Assembly (NCBI GenBank): GCA_905479505.1
Contig: CAJQMS010000045.1
Span: forward strand, 1-15,416
Length of the DNA stretch: 15,416 nt
Source: an uncultured Burkholderiales Genera incertae sedis bacterium
GTDB taxonomy: Bacteria; Pseudomonadota; Gammaproteobacteria; Burkholderiales; Eutrophovitaceae
Direction of reading: 5' to 3'
Part shown: in pieces, positions 6,646-14,655 of the stretch
Position numbering within the stretch: position 1 is the first letter of the stretch
How the letters are laid out: every line of letters begins with the position of its first letter
The notes under the pieces: generated by a model
Told to the model about the DNA's origin: nothing
Seen by the model: the letters and a program-made list of their open reading frames with translations, nothing else
Database searches by the model: none
Program-made: the position numbers and the translations under genes

Positions 6646-7221
6646 ATGTACAAATCAGCGATTTCCACGATTCTTATAGTTTCAATTTCCGGTCTCTTAC
6701 ATGGATGTCTCGGACCAGCGGTTGTCTCTGCAGGCATCGGCGCAACAATGATGGTTGAGGATCCTCGAACAGCGGGCACAATAGTCGATGATCGAATTAT
6801 CGTTAGCAAATTGTCAGCAAGAATAAAAGATAAATATCCAAAACAGGCGAAAATTCACGTTACTTCATACAACAATGTCGTCCTACTAACAGGCCAAGTT
6901 AAATCAGAGGCGGTCAAAGACGACTTACAACTGATGGTTCTCGAGACGCAATCCGTCCGAGACTTTAAAGACGAAACGACAATCGGAGAATTCAGTACAT
7001 TAAAGGATTTTGCCAAGGATGGGGCAATCAAAACACAAGTTGTCAGCTTACTTACACGCAGTAAGGACGTGAGAATTGTCCGAGTGAGCACCACGGTAGA
7101 GTCTGGTGCAGTCTACTTAATGGGACTTGTAACACAAGACGAGGGCGAAACTGCTGCTCAAATTGCAGCCTCAGTGAAAAATGTATCCAAAGTGGTTAAG
7201 ATTTTTGAATACGTAGACTAG
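6646..7221 (+). CDS. dolP: BON-domain outer-membrane lipoprotein (DolP/YraP family)
   Basis: DolP is a lipoprotein of the outer membrane inner leaflet that supports envelope integrity; in E. coli it binds anionic lipid at division sites and near the BAM complex. The 191-residue product, the same length as E. coli DolP, has a lipoprotein signal ending in L18-H-G-C21. A short linker follows with the family's DPRT-GT motif (from D39), then two BON domains (roughly 46-115 and 122-191). Its end, with GAVYLMGLVTQ and the following alpha-beta unit, closely resembles E. coli DolP. The ATG lies one base after the gmhA stop, with a strong TAGGAG ribosome site (6631-6636) inside gmhA, so the two are clearly co-transcribed. 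Position after the SIS-domain gene is the usual one. Confidence 0.93.
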   Translation: MYKSAISTILIVSISGLLHGCLGPAVVSAGIGATMMVEDPRTAGTIVDDRIIVSKLSARIKDKYPKQAKIHVTSYNNVVLLTGQVKSEAVKDDLQLMVLETQSVRDFKDETTIGEFSTLKDFAKDGAIKTQVVSLLTRSKDVRIVRVSTTVESGAVYLMGLVTQDEGETAAQIAASVKNVSKVVKIFEYVD

Positions 7222-7379
7222 AGAACTTATGCCAGTCGCCTGATGACGAGGGCCTCATAGCGATACAAGGCCAGGGATATCGATCGAAGCCAAGCCAGAA
7301 AGTCTTATCTTAAAAGAAGTTATTCAGGAACTAAATGTCCTAAACGACCACAAACAGGCACCTAGTGGAAATTTAATTC

Positions 7380-7847
7380 ATGGTCAATAAAAATATAACC
7401 GCAAAGAATGGGCGTTTAGCCATCGATCACCTACTGAGACCGCTCGTGTTCACTAATGGCGTGTTCGACATTCTCCACGTAGGCCATGTTACGTATCTTT
7501 CACAGGCTAAGAGCCGTGGCGCCTCACTAATTGTGGCCCTCAATTCAGACGCTTCTGTGAAACGGCTCAACAAAGGTTCGGACAGACCCATCAATAAAAT
7601 TGAAGACCGTGCTGCGGTCATCGCAGCGCTCGGGTGTGTGGATGCAGTTATTAGTTTCGACGAGAATACTCCATTGGAACTTATCTTGACAATCAAACCA
7701 GATATTTTGATTAAAGGCGGAGACTGGCCACAGGACAAAATTGTCGGTAGCTCTGAAATCAAAGCTTGGGGAGGAGTGACTCATTCAATACCTTTTGAGC
7801 ACGATACTTCGACCACAAGAACAATTGAGCGCATTCGGCGTGGTTAA
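7380..7847 (+). CDS. hldC: D-glycero-beta-D-manno-heptose 1-phosphate adenylyltransferase, stand-alone
   Basis: This 155-residue nucleotidyltransferase corresponds to the C-terminal domain of E. coli HldE (RfaE). It transfers AMP from ATP to heptose 1-phosphate, giving ADP-heptose for lipopolysaccharide. Motifs visible are TNGVFDILH-V-GH (25-36, including the catalytic HxGH at 33-36), LNSDAS, RP-INKIEDR, IKGGDW and the terminal STTRTIERI. The ribokinase-like kinase domain is absent and there is no room for it upstream, so the kinase (HldA) must be encoded elsewhere. The ATG at 7380 has only a weak GTGGAAA before it. The 158-bp gap after dolP contains no clear promoter or terminator. The stop is 5 bp before the yejA start, which suggests read-through or coupling into the ABC transporter genes. 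Confidence 0.92.
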   Translation: MVNKNITAKNGRLAIDHLLRPLVFTNGVFDILHVGHVTYLSQAKSRGASLIVALNSDASVKRLNKGSDRPINKIEDRAAVIAALGCVDAVISFDENTPLELILTIKPDILIKGGDWPQDKIVGSSEIKAWGGVTHSIPFEHDTSTTRTIERIRRG

Positions 7848-7852
7848 CTCTG

Positions 7853-9760
7853 GTGAATAGGGCATTACTAGTTTTCCTGTTGGTCTGCTGCTCAGTTGCG
7901 CAAGCGGCCGTCACAAGGTCGCATGGCATAGCGATGCATGGAGAACTTAGATACGTTGATAATTTCCGGTTTTTCAATTACGTAAATCCGAAAGCGCCAA
8001 AGGGAGGTCGGATTAATCTTGGGGCCGTTGGTACCTTTGATAGTTTCAATCCATATATACCAAAAGGAAACTCCGGAGCCGGTGCGTCAATGGAAACCCT
8101 CATGGTCACGAGCGCCGATGAACCATTTAGTGCGTATGGCCTGATTGCCGAGTTCATTGAGGTTCCAGAAGATCGCAGCTGGGCGAAATTTAAAATCAGA
8201 AAGGAAGCTAAATGGCATGATGGAAAACCGATTACCGTTGAAGACGTTATCTGGTCTTTAAATACTTTAAAGAACGATGGCCATCCGTTTTATCGGTTTT
8301 ATTACGGGGACGTAACTGCCGCAGTTAAGATCACCGAAGACACTGTAAAATTTGAGTTCGCCGATAGCACAAATCGAGAACTACCACTAATTGTCGGACA
8401 AATGCCAATCCTTCCTAAACACTACTGGGAAGACAAAGACTTTACTCTAACGACATTAACCCCGCCACTTGGAAGCGGTCCTTACAGAATCAGCAACTTC
8501 GAACCGGGGCGTTTTATAGCACTTGAGCGCGTTAAAGATTATTGGGGACTGGACATTCCCGCGAATGTCGGAACCAATAATTTCGACGAAATAAGAATTG
8601 ACTATTATCGAGATGAAACCGTGCTCCGCGAAGCGCTCAAATCGGGAGATATTGACTACAGGGAGGAAAACCAAGCGAAGGCATGGGCCCTGGATTATGA
8701 TACCCCAGCAGTTGATCAGGGTACTTTGAAAAAAGTTAATCTTCGACATTACAATCCAACGGGAATGCAAGCCTTTGTATACAACACCAGACGCCCAATT
8801 TTCCAAGATGTAAGAGTTAGGGAAGCCCTGGCTCACGCGTTTGATTTTGAATGGACCAACAAGAATTTATTTTTTGGACAGTATGCTCGAACTAAAAGTT
8901 TTTTCTCAAATTCAGATTTGGCATCAACCGGATTACCCGAAGGTCTTGAGCTTAAAATATTAGAAAAATATCGGGACCAAGTGCCGAGCGAAGTGTTCAC
9001 AGATTCATACCAACCACCCGAAACAGACGGAATGGGGTGGCCAAGAGAAGGTCTATTGGAGGCTCAAAAATTACTCTCGCAAGCCGGATGGAATGTGGAA
9101 GATATGCGCCTCACGAATCAATTGACTGGTGAAAAATTTACGTTTGAGATTTTGTTATACAGCGAGGGGTTTGAGCGAATTGTTCTTCCGTTCGCGCGTA
9201 ACCTAATGAAACTAGGGGTCGATGTTCGTGTTAGAAGAGTAGATCAGACTCAATATATAAATCGCGTACGAAATTTTGAATACGACATGATTGTTTCGGG
9301 TTGGGGCTCCTCAGAGTCGCCCGGAAATGAACAATTCGGTCAGTGGTCCTCAACCGCAGCAGATTCTCCTGCTGCAAGTAACTACGCAGGAGTTCAAGAC
9401 CCAATCGTAGATGCACTAATCAGCGGACTGGTTCAAGCCAAGTCTCGAGAGGATCTTATTGCATATACAAGGGCGCTAGATAGACTCTTGCTGTTTGGTT
9501 ACTATGTGATCCCACAGTGGCATTTAAAATCACAAAGAATTCTCTACTGGAATAAATTTGGTTTGCCCGAGATAACCCCAAAATCTGGGACGTCGACTAA
9601 CCTTTGGTGGTATGACATCACCAAAGCAGAGAAGATTGGTAGCGCGGTCGCGCCTTCTAATTCAACAAATAATCCTAACATTAAGGTGTACTTTTTCATC
9701 GCTCTTTTAGTAGTCATTGGCTTTTTCACTTTCAAACGCCTCAATCGAAAGAACGTATGA
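7853..9760 (+). CDS. yejA: Peptide ABC transporter substrate-binding protein YejA with C-terminal membrane anchor
   Basis: YejA is the family 5 solute-binding component of the YejABEF peptide importer, which takes up microcin C in E. coli. The 635-residue product has a signal peptide (hydrophobic residues 4-18, probable cleavage after VAQA at 18) and the SBP_bac_5 fold. Features include the mature start RSHGIAMHGELRY, WHDGKPITVEDVIWSL, GSGPYRI and a late NLWWYD. GTG at 7853 is the only start that gives an intact signal peptide; it lacks a clear Shine-Dalgarno and sits 5 bp after hldC, so coupling is likely. The oddity is the C-terminus. E. coli YejA is 604 residues; here about 30 more form a Ser/Asn-rich linker, a hydrophobic helix (612-627) and a basic tail KRLNRK. 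This predicts a periplasmic domain tethered to the inner membrane. The stop overlaps yejB (ATGA). Confidence 0.94.
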   Translation: MNRALLVFLLVCCSVAQAAVTRSHGIAMHGELRYVDNFRFFNYVNPKAPKGGRINLGAVGTFDSFNPYIPKGNSGAGASMETLMVTSADEPFSAYGLIAEFIEVPEDRSWAKFKIRKEAKWHDGKPITVEDVIWSLNTLKNDGHPFYRFYYGDVTAAVKITEDTVKFEFADSTNRELPLIVGQMPILPKHYWEDKDFTLTTLTPPLGSGPYRISNFEPGRFIALERVKDYWGLDIPANVGTNNFDEIRIDYYRDETVLREALKSGDIDYREENQAKAWALDYDTPAVDQGTLKKVNLRHYNPTGMQAFVYNTRRPIFQDVRVREALAHAFDFEWTNKNLFFGQYARTKSFFSNSDLASTGLPEGLELKILEKYRDQVPSEVFTDSYQPPETDGMGWPREGLLEAQKLLSQAGWNVEDMRLTNQLTGEKFTFEILLYSEGFERIVLPFARNLMKLGVDVRVRRVDQTQYINRVRNFEYDMIVSGWGSSESPGNEQFGQWSSTAADSPAASNYAGVQDPIVDALISGLVQAKSREDLIAYTRALDRLLLFGYYVIPQWHLKSQRILYWNKFGLPEITPKSGTSTNLWWYDITKAEKIGSAVAPSNSTNNPNIKVYFFIALLVVIGFFTFKRLNRKNV

Positions 9761-10884
9761 CTCCATATATTTTCAGACGATTGCTTCTCATAATCCCTAC
9801 CCTGTTAGGGATTATGCTGACTAACTTTTTAGTGATCCAAACTGCGCCAGGAGGTCCGGTAGAGCAAGCAATTGCGCAACTATCAGGCCATTCAAATGCT
9901 ATTACAGAGAGAGTAACGAAGACGGGGAGCCAGGAAACGCTCAACAGCACAGCCTCGCCAAAAAAAATTGAGAGTAGTTCGTCGACACCCTACCGGGGTG
10001 CCCAAGGACTAGATCCGGAATTTATAAAAGAACTGGAAACTAGGTTCGGTTTTGACAAGCCGCTTCATGACCGATTCTTAAGTATGTTGTCCAATTACCT
10101 AGTTTTCGACTTCGGTAAGAGTTTTTATCGTGATACGGATGTTATCGATTTGGTTTTAGAAAAACTTCCAGTTTCAATTTCACTCGGACTCTGGACCACC
10201 TTAATTGTTTACTTGATCTCCATTCCACTCGGAATTCGTAAAGCGGTAGCAGATGGCAACCAATTCGACATGATCACCAGTTTCGTAATCATCATAGGGA
10301 CCGCTATCCCTGGATTTTTATTCGCGGTATTTATGATGGTAATTTTTGCTGGGGGAAGTTATCTCGACTGGTTTCCGCTCCGAGGACTTCAATCGGAAGA
10401 ATATCTATCAATCACTGCCTTTGATTGTGCGATGAACTTAGAGTGCGTTAAAGATTATTTTTGGCATCTTGCTCTTCCCATAATATCAATGGTAATTGGT
10501 GGGTTTGCCGGTCTAACTATGCTCACTAAAAATTCATTCATGGATCAAATTCACCAACAGTACGTACTTACGGCGAGGGCAAAAGGGCTCCCCGAAAAAC
10601 GAGTTCTTTATGGCCACGTGTTTCGTAATGCAATGTTGATCGTCATAGCAGGATTTCCATCTGCTTTAGTGAGCATTCTTTTCACGGGCTCCTTGCTAAT
10701 AGAAATAATATTTTCTCTAGACGGCCTTGGTTTACTGGGATTTGAAGCCGCATTCAGTAGGGACTACCCTCTCATGTTTGGAGCGCTGTTTTTTTTCTCC
10801 CTTCTTGGTTTAATCATGAACCTTATAGGAGATGTTATGTATATGGTTATCGACCCTCGAATTGATTTTGAAGGACAGTCTTAA
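9757..10884 (+). CDS. yejB: Peptide ABC transporter permease YejB
   Basis: YejB is one of two inner-membrane permeases of the YejABEF importer. The 375-residue product (E. coli 364) has an N-terminal membrane helix (about 6-28) ending in QTAPGGPVEQAI. A variable periplasmic loop follows (about 48-85, Ser/Thr/Lys-rich), then the conserved RGAQGLDPEFIKEL and FGFDKPLHDRF segments and the remaining helices. The EAA loop that contacts the ATPase is visible as YVLTARAKGLPEKRVLYGHVFRNA (residues about 269-292). The start overlaps the yejA stop by ATGA. It ends in VIDPRIDFEG, the usual YejB terminus. Confidence 0.95.
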   Translation: MTPYIFRRLLLIIPTLLGIMLTNFLVIQTAPGGPVEQAIAQLSGHSNAITERVTKTGSQETLNSTASPKKIESSSSTPYRGAQGLDPEFIKELETRFGFDKPLHDRFLSMLSNYLVFDFGKSFYRDTDVIDLVLEKLPVSISLGLWTTLIVYLISIPLGIRKAVADGNQFDMITSFVIIIGTAIPGFLFAVFMMVIFAGGSYLDWFPLRGLQSEEYLSITAFDCAMNLECVKDYFWHLALPIISMVIGGFAGLTMLTKNSFMDQIHQQYVLTARAKGLPEKRVLYGHVFRNAMLIVIAGFPSALVSILFTGSLLIEIIFSLDGLGLLGFEAAFSRDYPLMFGALFFFSLLGLIMNLIGDVMYMVIDPRIDFEGQS

Positions 10885-10900
10885 TAATCTGACAATCAAC

Positions 10901-11935
10901 ATGAAAATAACCAATCCAATCGCCCTGAGACGACTACAGAATTTTAGGAAAAACAGAAGAGGCTACATTTCTTTTTGGATTTTTCTGTTTCTTCTCGGCT
11001 TGACACTACCCGCCGAATTTATTGCTAATGACAAACCTATAGTTGTCTCTTTCCAGGGAAAGATTTTTTTTCCGATCTTCAAAGAATATAAAGAAACAGA
11101 ATTTGGAGGCGTATTCAAAACGGAAGCGGATTACACAGACCCGTTCGTCATAAAAAAAATTGAATCGCAAGGTTGGATGATAAATCCGATGGTACCTTTT
11201 GATCATCAAACCGTTTCGTGGAATCTGACCATGCCTGCGCCCTCGGCGCCTGATTCCATTCACATTCTCGGCACTGATGATCAGGCCCGCGATGTGTTGG
11301 CTCGAGTCATTTATGGCTTTAGAATATCCGTCATTTTTGGCTTTACATTGACAATCGTTAGTGCCGTTATTGGCATTTTTGCAGGCGCGTTACAGGGTTA
11401 TTTTGGCGGGTGGGTCGACTTAATCGGTCAGCGGTTTATTGAGATTTGGTCAGGAATGCCAACCTTATACCTTCTAATCATACTAGCGAGCATAATTGAA
11501 CCGAACTTCTGGTGGCTGCTGGGGTTACTTCTCCTATTTAGTTGGATGGGATTCGTCGGCGTTGTGAGGGCGGAATTTCTGAGGGCCAGAAACTTTGATT
11601 ACGTGAGAGCTGCTCGCGCACTCGGGTTAGGGGACTTCAAAATAATGCTACGGCATGTTTTGCCGAATGCGCTTGTGGCGACTATGGCCTTCATGCCGTT
11701 TACTTTGGCTGGATCCGTAACTGTTTTAACGTCTTTAGACTTTCTCGGCATCGGGTTGCCCGCCGGATCGGCGTCACTCGGTGAACTATTAGCTCAAGGA
11801 AAGGCAAACTTTCAAGCTCCTTGGCTCGCCTTAACTGGCTTTTTTGTAATTGCGATCATGCTCAGTCTTCTGATATTTATAGGGGAAGCCGTTCGGGATG
11901 CATTTGATCCTAGGAAATTATTTAGCACTGAATAG
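10901..11935 (+). CDS. yejE: Peptide ABC transporter permease YejE
   Basis: YejE is the second permease of the importer. The product from ATG 10901 is 344 residues (E. coli 341) and starts in the family manner: a short basic N-terminus, KNRRGY, then the first membrane helix. The large periplasmic loop with IANDKP, the DYTDPF segment and LGTDDQARDVLARVIYG lead into the transport core. The EAA loop is DYVRAARALGLGDFKIMLRHVLPNA. An in-frame ATG at 10832 would overlap yejB by 53 bases and add 23 unconserved residues, so it was rejected. The gene starts 16 bp after yejB without a strong ribosome site. The C-terminal GEAVRDAFDPRK is the usual family ending. Confidence 0.95.
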   Translation: MKITNPIALRRLQNFRKNRRGYISFWIFLFLLGLTLPAEFIANDKPIVVSFQGKIFFPIFKEYKETEFGGVFKTEADYTDPFVIKKIESQGWMINPMVPFDHQTVSWNLTMPAPSAPDSIHILGTDDQARDVLARVIYGFRISVIFGFTLTIVSAVIGIFAGALQGYFGGWVDLIGQRFIEIWSGMPTLYLLIILASIIEPNFWWLLGLLLLFSWMGFVGVVRAEFLRARNFDYVRAARALGLGDFKIMLRHVLPNALVATMAFMPFTLAGSVTVLTSLDFLGIGLPAGSASLGELLAQGKANFQAPWLALTGFFVIAIMLSLLIFIGEAVRDAFDPRKLFSTE

Positions 11936-11956
11936 ACCTCAGACTATAAAAAATCA

Positions 11957-13567
11957 ATGACATCAGCCCTACTCAAAATAGACAATCTTGACGTAAATTT
12001 CCAACAAGGAGATAAACTTACATCCGCCGCAAGAAACGTCTCTCTCGAAATCAATCGAGGCGAAACGGTCGCGCTTATTGGTGAGAGTGGTTCAGGCAAA
12101 TCGGTAACTGCACTTTCAATCTTGCAGCTGCTTCCATACCCAATTGCTAAGCATTCTGATAAAAGCTCTATCCAATTCAACGGTCGTGAACTAGTTGGGG
12201 CTCCTGAGAAAATCCTGAGGACGATTAGAGGTAATCAAATATCGATGATCTTCCAAGAGCCCATGACCTCTCTAAATCCTTTGCACACAGTTGAAAAACA
12301 AATAAGCGAAGTTTTAGTGCTCCATGAAGGACTGAACAAACAACAAGCGAAGAATCGGACAATCGAATTATTAGAGTTAGTTCAAATACCGAATCCAGCG
12401 GAAAGACTCGACTCCTATCCACATCAACTCTCAGGTGGTCAACGGCAGCGCGTCATGATCGCTATGGCTCTGGCTAATAAGCCGGACCTACTCATTGCTG
12501 ATGAGCCGACGACTGCAGTCGATGTAACAATTCAGGCACAGCTCCTTGAGTTACTCCAATCCCTTCAAAATAAATTAGATATGGCAATACTTTTGATCAC
12601 TCACGACTTACGAGTGGTCCAAAAAATGGCGTCTCAGGTATACGTCATGAGGCAAGGGGACATCGTTGAATCCGGGATGGTCACAAAGACCTTCGCGGAC
12701 CCTCAACATGATTACACAAAAATGTTAATTAACTCTAAACCGTCCGGTCACCCCAAAACTGTAGACGAGTCTGCATCTGAGGTCATCCGTGCAAATAATC
12801 TGCGCGTTTGGTTTCCGATAAAACGCGGCCTCTTCCGACGAACTGTGGGACACATTAAAGCGGTCGATGACGTCAGTTTTTCCGTGAGGTCCGGAGAAAC
12901 GCTAGGACTTGTAGGGGAAAGTGGCTCTGGGAAAAGTTCACTTGGGATGGCGTGCCTTAGACTCATCGACAGCAACGGAGAAATCCTCGTCTCTGGTCAA
13001 CGTGTCGACCAACTAACGCAACGGACAATTAAGCCATTCAGAAAAGACGTACAAATTGTCTTTCAAGACCCTTTTAGTAGCTTGAGCCCAAGAATGACCA
13101 TTGGTCAAATCATTTCAGAGGGACTAACTCTTCACGGTATCGCAAATAATTCAATAGAACTTAATCAGATCATTGAAATAGCGTTAGAAGAGGTAGGGTT
13201 ATCAGCAGAAATGAGGCACAGATACCCGCACGAGTTTTCTGGTGGACAACGACAAAGAATCTCAATTGCAAGAGCCATTGTCTTAAAGCCGAAATTTATA
13301 GTCCTAGACGAACCAACCTCCGCACTCGATCTATCCATCCAGGCGCAAATAATCGACCTACTCCGTAACTTACAAAAGAAATACGATATCTCTTATTTAT
13401 TCATTAGTCATGATCTTAACGTCGTGAGAGCGATGTCACATCGAGTTATGATTATGAAAGACGGTAAAGTTATAGAGGAGGGTTCTGTCAACGATATTTT
13501 TGACTCGCCCAAGCAGGACTATACAAAAATGCTATTGGCTGCCTCTACCGAACTTACGACCCGATAA
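11957..13567 (+). CDS. yejF: Peptide ABC transporter ATP-binding protein YejF (duplicated ATPase)
   Basis: YejF is a single polypeptide with two ATP-binding cassettes that powers YejBE. The 536-residue product (E. coli 529) shows, for domain 1, Walker A GESGSGKS (42-49), signature LSGGQRQR (from 158) and Walker B LLIADEPTT. For domain 2 it shows Walker A GESGSGKS (from 320), signature FSGGQRQR (from 427) and Walker B FIVLDEPTSALD. Both sites look catalytically complete. Domain 1 has AVD where ALD is usual in the D-loop, a mild substitution. Each cassette ends with the DYTKML element typical of oligopeptide ATPases. It starts 21 bp after yejE. Its TAA lies inside the A/T tract of the minus-strand terminator of the convergent birA-coaX unit. 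Confidence 0.96.
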   Translation: MTSALLKIDNLDVNFQQGDKLTSAARNVSLEINRGETVALIGESGSGKSVTALSILQLLPYPIAKHSDKSSIQFNGRELVGAPEKILRTIRGNQISMIFQEPMTSLNPLHTVEKQISEVLVLHEGLNKQQAKNRTIELLELVQIPNPAERLDSYPHQLSGGQRQRVMIAMALANKPDLLIADEPTTAVDVTIQAQLLELLQSLQNKLDMAILLITHDLRVVQKMASQVYVMRQGDIVESGMVTKTFADPQHDYTKMLINSKPSGHPKTVDESASEVIRANNLRVWFPIKRGLFRRTVGHIKAVDDVSFSVRSGETLGLVGESGSGKSSLGMACLRLIDSNGEILVSGQRVDQLTQRTIKPFRKDVQIVFQDPFSSLSPRMTIGQIISEGLTLHGIANNSIELNQIIEIALEEVGLSAEMRHRYPHEFSGGQRQRISIARAIVLKPKFIVLDEPTSALDLSIQAQIIDLLRNLQKKYDISYLFISHDLNVVRAMSHRVMIMKDGKVIEEGSVNDIFDSPKQDYTKMLLAASTELTTR

Positions 13568-13587
13568 AACAAAACACTACCCTAGTG
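13566..13587 (-). terminator. Intrinsic terminator of the birA-coaX unit
   Basis: On the minus strand the hairpin CACTA-GGG-TAGTG (13575-13587) is followed directly by TTTTGTTTT (13566-13574). The stem is short (5 bp), so strength is uncertain. The tract overlaps the yejF stop codon (13565-13567) on the opposite strand. On the plus strand the same hairpin has no following T tract, so it should act in one direction only. The rest of 13588-13636 shows no feature. Confidence 0.55.
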
Positions 13588-13636
13588 AAACTCTAATCAT
13601 GCGGCACGTAAGAGGCGATGGCTCAATCACAGGCAC

Positions 13637-13837
13637 TCATATTGATTCATCAGGATTAATTGGTACCTTAGGATTAACGCTTTCAAGTTCTGAGCCCTTG
13701 ATGATGGTCATACGCTCTGGATGAACCTCACTCCGTTCTGGAATAGGGTCTATTTGCGATACAGGCCTAAAATAAAAGACATATCCGGCCATCAGCGCAT
13801 TAAACACGATTAGAAAATATCCTAATTTTCTACCCAT
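13637..13837 (-). CDS. Small membrane-anchored protein after coaX, SPOR-less remnant-like
   Basis: This 66-residue product has a basic N-terminus, one membrane helix (about residues 6-23) and a short polar tail rich in Pro, Glu and Ser. I recognise no catalytic motif. In Pseudomonas-type genomes the gene after coaX encodes an N-terminally anchored SPOR-domain protein. Here the helix followed by a segment like PERMTIIKGSELE resembles the pre-SPOR region of those proteins, but the frame stops before any SPOR domain and the terminator follows within 50 bp. It could be a truncated remnant, a minimal functional form or an unrelated small protein. It starts 47 bp after the coaX stop with no clear Shine-Dalgarno; an in-frame stop just upstream limits the start to 13837. 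The function is unknown. Confidence 0.6.
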   Translation of the reverse strand: MGRKLGYFLIVFNALMAGYVFYFRPVSQIDPIPERSEVHPERMTIIKGSELESVNPKVPINPDESI

Positions 13838-13884
13838 AAAAGGTTAACCAATCAACAGTCATATACGTAGTTCCTTGAATACGG

Positions 13885-14610
13885 CTATAGACTCTTTGCA
13901 ATTTCTAATAAGCCCAAAAGAATCAAATCCTCTTTATGGAGAATCGACCTCGTAAACTCTCTTCGAATCTTTTTCGCAGCCCCACCAGCTAGCACAATTT
14001 GGACATTATGGTGTCCTGCTTTTTCCATATCCTCACAAAACGACTCAATAGTTGCACAGGTGGTTTTAATTGCCCCCGTCGTAATCGCGTCTGCGGTCGA
14101 AATTGGAAACGTAGAGAGTTGTCCCTCAGCATCCGACAGCCTAAACGCATTGGCACCGAGGGATTGATGCAGCAAATCGTAACCCGGGATGATAAGGCCT
14201 CCAAGGAATATCCCAGCTTGGGTCAAACCATGTACGGTCGTTGCCGTACCAGCACAAACAGCTACAATATTACCTAAATTCAAAGACTTTGCGCCAATCA
14301 CAGCGGCCCATCGATCAGCGCCTAACTGCTCGGGTGATGCATACGAATTGGTGACACCACATTGTTCCCTTTTTGCCTCTATCCAATGAGGATTAACATT
14401 CCATCGCGACGCTGCCAAATTAACAGCTAACTTCGCAGTCGAGCTCGCCACATTTGATACGACAATCGCGGAAGGGACCGGTAGGTCCGACCAGTATAAT
14501 GACAGCTTTTCTATCGCCGTAATCGGACACTGGGCCTGAACCAGCCACCCATCCAGCGAAGTCACAGCCCACTTTACCTGGGTATTACCAATATCAACGA
14601 CTAAAATCAT
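13885..14610 (-). CDS. coaX: Type III pantothenate kinase
   Basis: CoaX phosphorylates pantothenate in the first committed step of coenzyme A synthesis. Type III enzymes belong to the ASKHA fold and differ from CoaA in sequence, feedback response and cofactors. The 241-residue product shows the N-terminal phosphate motif VDIGNTQVKW (5-14), the GADRW motif (97-101) carrying the conserved acidic residue, CAGTATTV (119-126), GGLIIPG (137-143) and a late LAGGAA. Length is typical. The ATG at 14610 lies 45 bp after the birA stop, so the two genes are probably co-transcribed, as in many gammaproteobacteria where birA and coaX are paired. Only a weak GGGAA lies upstream. No type I coaA is in the window. 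Confidence 0.95.
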   Translation of the reverse strand: MILVVDIGNTQVKWAVTSLDGWLVQAQCPITAIEKLSLYWSDLPVPSAIVVSNVASSTAKLAVNLAASRWNVNPHWIEAKREQCGVTNSYASPEQLGADRWAAVIGAKSLNLGNIVAVCAGTATTVHGLTQAGIFLGGLIIPGYDLLHQSLGANAFRLSDAEGQLSTFPISTADAITTGAIKTTCATIESFCEDMEKAGHHNVQIVLAGGAAKKIRREFTRSILHKEDLILLGLLEIAKSL

Positions 14611-14655
14611 TCGAGTTTCGTGTTCCCTTTATTTGTTAAAAACAATAAACCATGT

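Noticed and set aside
7222..7379. Terminator or promoter between dolP and hldC
   Set aside because: I found no GC-rich stem with a T run and no convincing -35/-10 pair in this 158-bp gap.
7427..7762. Minus-strand open frame of 111 codons opposite hldC
   Set aside because: It is an antisense shadow of a well-supported enzyme gene, with no ribosome site or recognisable motif.
8456..8836. Minus-strand 126-codon open frame opposite yejA
   Set aside because: It is a shadow of the conserved binding-protein frame, without family features or a ribosome site.
10832..10900. Upstream ATG extending YejE by 23 residues into yejB
   Set aside because: The added residues do not resemble the YejE N-terminus and would overlap yejB by 53 bases. 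ATG at 10901 gives the conserved start and family length.
13575..13587. Hairpin as a terminator for yejF on the plus strand
   Set aside because: No T tract follows it on the plus strand; the tract lies only on the minus-strand side.
14629..14649. Imperfect inverted repeat TTTATTTGTT...AACAATAAA in the birA-coaX gap
   Set aside because: The stem is all A/T with a bulge and has no following T tract; it is unlikely to be a terminator within an apparent operon.
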